In this document: piece after piece, positions 62,799 to 64,000 of the stretch | Layout of the letters: each line of letters starts with the position of its first letter | How positions within the stretch are numbered: position 1 is the first letter of the stretch | From: Myceligenerans salitolerans | GTDB lineage: Bacteria > Actinomycetota > Actinomycetes > Actinomycetales > Cellulomonadaceae | DNA: 64,000 nucleotides | Direction of reading: 5' to 3' | Assembly: GCF_017349295.1 (NCBI RefSeq) | Contig: NZ_JAFMPK010000047.1 | Location: forward strand, 1 to 64,000 | The notes under the pieces: model-generated | Database searches by the model: none | Told to the model about the DNA's origin: nothing | What the model saw: only the letters and a program-made list of their open reading frames with translations | Program-made: the position numbers and the translations under genes

Positions 62799-63707
62799 AT
62801 GGAGCTGCGGGAGCTGCGGTACTTCGCGGCGGTGGTCGAGGCCGGGTCGCTCACCGCCGCGGCCGAGCGGCTTCACCTGTCCCAGCCGCCGCTGAGCGTG
62901 GCGGTCGCCAAGCTGGAGCGCGAGGTCGGCGTGCCGCTGCTGGTGCGTACGTCGCGCGGCGTCGAACCGACGAGCGCCGGGAGCTTCCTGCGTGACGCCG
63001 CCGCGCGAATCCTCGACGAGGTCGACGACGTGACCGCCGCTCTGCGGCGGTTCGGCGCCGGGGTCGCGGGGACGATCACGCTCGCGGCCGTCCCCGTGCT
63101 CATGTGGCACCGCGTGCCCGGGCTGCTGCGCGAGCATGCCGCCGAGGCGCCGAGCCTGGAGATCCGCCTCGTCGACCCGCCACCCTGGACGGCGATCGAC
63201 CTGCTCGCCCGCCGCCAGGTGGATCTCGCCGGCGTCGTGGTCGCCGACCACCGCCGGTTCGCTGCGCGCCACCGCCCCGCGTTCGACGTCGCCGACTGGG
63301 GCGAGGTCCCGCTCGTCGCGGTGCTGCCGCCGGACGGGTCCGATGCGCCGGACCCCTACCCGTTGCGCGCGTTCGACGGTGAACAGCTCGTCCTGCCGCG
63401 GCGGGCGAGCGCCGTGCCGAGCCTGCCCGAGGAGGTCGAGGCGGCGTTCCGGCGGCACGGGATCACGCCCGGCTCCGTGCGCACCGTGGAGACCATCCAG
63501 GCGGGGCTGCCGCTGATCGAGGCGGGGGTCGCCCGGGGGATCCTCCCGGACCCCGACCGGGCGAGCCTGGCACGGTTCGACGTCGTGGTGCGTCGCCTCG
63601 ATCCCGAGCCACGGCCGCTGCGGGCCCTCGTGCTCTCCCGGGCGGGCAGCGACGACCCCGGCGTACGGCGCGTGCTGGAACGGATCTCTGGGCACAGGGA
63701 CCGGTAA
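62799..63707 (+). CDS. LysR-family transcriptional regulator
   Basis: A 302-residue LysR regulator with an N-terminal winged helix (about 1-60, AAAERLHLSQPPLSVAVAKL) and a periplasmic-binding-like effector domain (about 90-295). Such regulators usually sense an aromatic intermediate. It is divergent from the hpaD operon with a 152-bp gap. The ATG at 62799 has a weak ribosome binding site. Confidence 0.92.
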   Translation: MELRELRYFAAVVEAGSLTAAAERLHLSQPPLSVAVAKLEREVGVPLLVRTSRGVEPTSAGSFLRDAAARILDEVDDVTAALRRFGAGVAGTITLAAVPVLMWHRVPGLLREHAAEAPSLEIRLVDPPPWTAIDLLARRQVDLAGVVVADHRRFAARHRPAFDVADWGEVPLVAVLPPDGSDAPDPYPLRAFDGEQLVLPRRASAVPSLPEEVEAAFRRHGITPGSVRTVETIQAGLPLIEAGVARGILPDPDRASLARFDVVVRRLDPEPRPLRALVLSRAGSDDPGVRRVLERISGHRDR

Positions 63708-63736
63708 TCATGTGCGATCTTCGATAGGATTACCGG
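63701..63736. promoter_or_regulatory. Operator candidate before the terminal GntR gene
   Basis: CCGGTAATC (63701-63709) and GATTACCGG (63728-63736) form perfect inverted arms separated by 18 bases, 56 bases before the GntR start. The left arm overlaps the LysR stop codon. An autoregulatory GntR site is likely; a hairpin end of the LysR transcript is an alternative. Confidence 0.5.
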
Positions 63737-63791
63737 GACGATCGACGGCGGGCGACGGGGCACCGCCGGATCCGGACAGGAGACGCGAATC

Positions 63792-64000
63792 GTGGGGAAG
63801 AGCAAGGCGGACGAGGCCTACGAGATCCTGCGCAAGGGGATCATGGAAGGCGCCTTCGGGCCCGGCCACCGGCTGGTCATCGACCAGCTGGTGCGCGACT
63901 ACGGGATCAGCTCGGTGCCGTGGCGGGAGTCGTTGCGGCGGCTGGAGGCCGAGGGGTGGGTCGAGATCGTGCGCAACGCCGGGGCGGTCGTGAAGACGTT
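63792..64000 (+). CDS. GntR-family transcriptional regulator, 5' part only
   Basis: The first ~69 residues of a GntR protein run to the window end. The reading begins at GTG 63792 with AGGAGA upstream and contains a winged helix (KADEAYEILRKGIMEG, then LVRDYGISSVPWRESLRRLE). The PWRESLRRLEAEGWV segment is the recognition helix with a Trp in place of the usual Val-Arg (PVREAL). The rest of the gene lies outside. It probably controls the next rightward genes. Confidence 0.85.
   Translation, partial: MGKSKADEAYEILRKGIMEGAFGPGHRLVIDQLVRDYGISSVPWRESLRRLEAEGWVEIVRNAGAVVKT

Noticed and set aside
1-64000. tRNA, rRNA, CRISPR array or replication origin
   Set aside because: I saw no cloverleaf with CCA-end pattern, no rRNA-like conserved stretches, no regularly spaced identical repeats and no DnaA-box cluster on reading the window.

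Overview
The window is high-GC actinobacterial DNA. Its gene set (GH11 xylanase with a cellulose-binding module, AA10 lytic polysaccharide monooxygenase, MptB-like mannosyltransferase, ALF-repeat and FG-GAP secreted proteins, ACC deaminase) suggests a plant- or soil-associated, polymer-degrading member of the Micrococcales, perhaps near Promicromonosporaceae/Cellulomonadaceae. That placement is inference from gene content only. By eye, the first ~13.4 kb is clearly poorer in G+C (sampled lines about 57-68%) than the rest (often 70-78%), so the left part looks like an acquired island.

Layout. (1) 1-1343: a complete IS3-family element with 26-bp terminal inverted repeats, inserted in the 3' end of a MIO-type aromatic ammonia-lyase/aminomutase gene. 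(2) 1.3-8.1 kb: a small nonribosomal peptide locus. The MIO enzyme has a phenylalanine-type selectivity pair and is divergent from an operon encoding an adenylation-thiolation protein and two free-standing condensation proteins. (3) 8.1-13.6 kb: a TetR regulator and a leftward esterase/solute-binding protein/permease/permease operon with a 16-bp palindromic operator candidate. (4) 13.6-21.6 kb: an SDR/XRE pair, an uncharacterised protein, an Old Yellow Enzyme homologue, two paralogous alpha/beta hydrolases, and a GntR regulator with acdS. Three rare AATATATT-core palindromes link the GntR gene, one hydrolase and acdS. (5) 21.6-23.5 kb: secreted xylanase and LPMO. (6) 23.6-26.7 kb: MerR/SDR and VOC/WYL pairs. 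(7) 26.9-36.3 kb: the most unusual block, four consecutive secreted proteins. These are a small protein, a 1076-residue protein with a catalytically dead trypsin fold, twelve FG-GAP-like repeats and the same C-terminal domain as the small protein, a ~1280-residue ALF-repeat/coiled-coil protein with a toxin-like C-terminus, and a second dead trypsin/FG-GAP protein. (8) 36.3-41.3 kb: PQQ-type sugar dehydrogenase lipoprotein, HxlR/SDR pair, Atu4866-domain protein, SDR and TetR. Paired 19-bp operators (TATGRAC-N5-GTYCAYR) lie before both the dehydrogenase and the last SDR. (9) 41.4-46.3 kb: MFS exporter and FAD monooxygenase followed by a two-component system, both operons preceded by the palindrome GGGGAAATCCCC. 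(10) 46.3-58.4 kb: a giant cytoplasmic discoidin/HEAT/DUF1963 protein, two regulators, two GT-C membrane glycosyltransferases, manganese catalase, AI-2E family transporter and an acetyltransferase. (11) 58.4-64 kb: a homoprotocatechuate meta-cleavage operon (hpaD, RraA-like, hpaH, hpaI, PEP-mutase/isocitrate-lyase-like) with a divergent LysR gene and the start of a GntR gene.

The strongest candidates for something undescribed are the 26.9-36.3 kb secreted locus and the MIO/NRPS locus, whose loading domain may accept cinnamate or beta-phenylalanine. The operator sets were read directly by eye. All functional statements rest on motif recognition without database searches.
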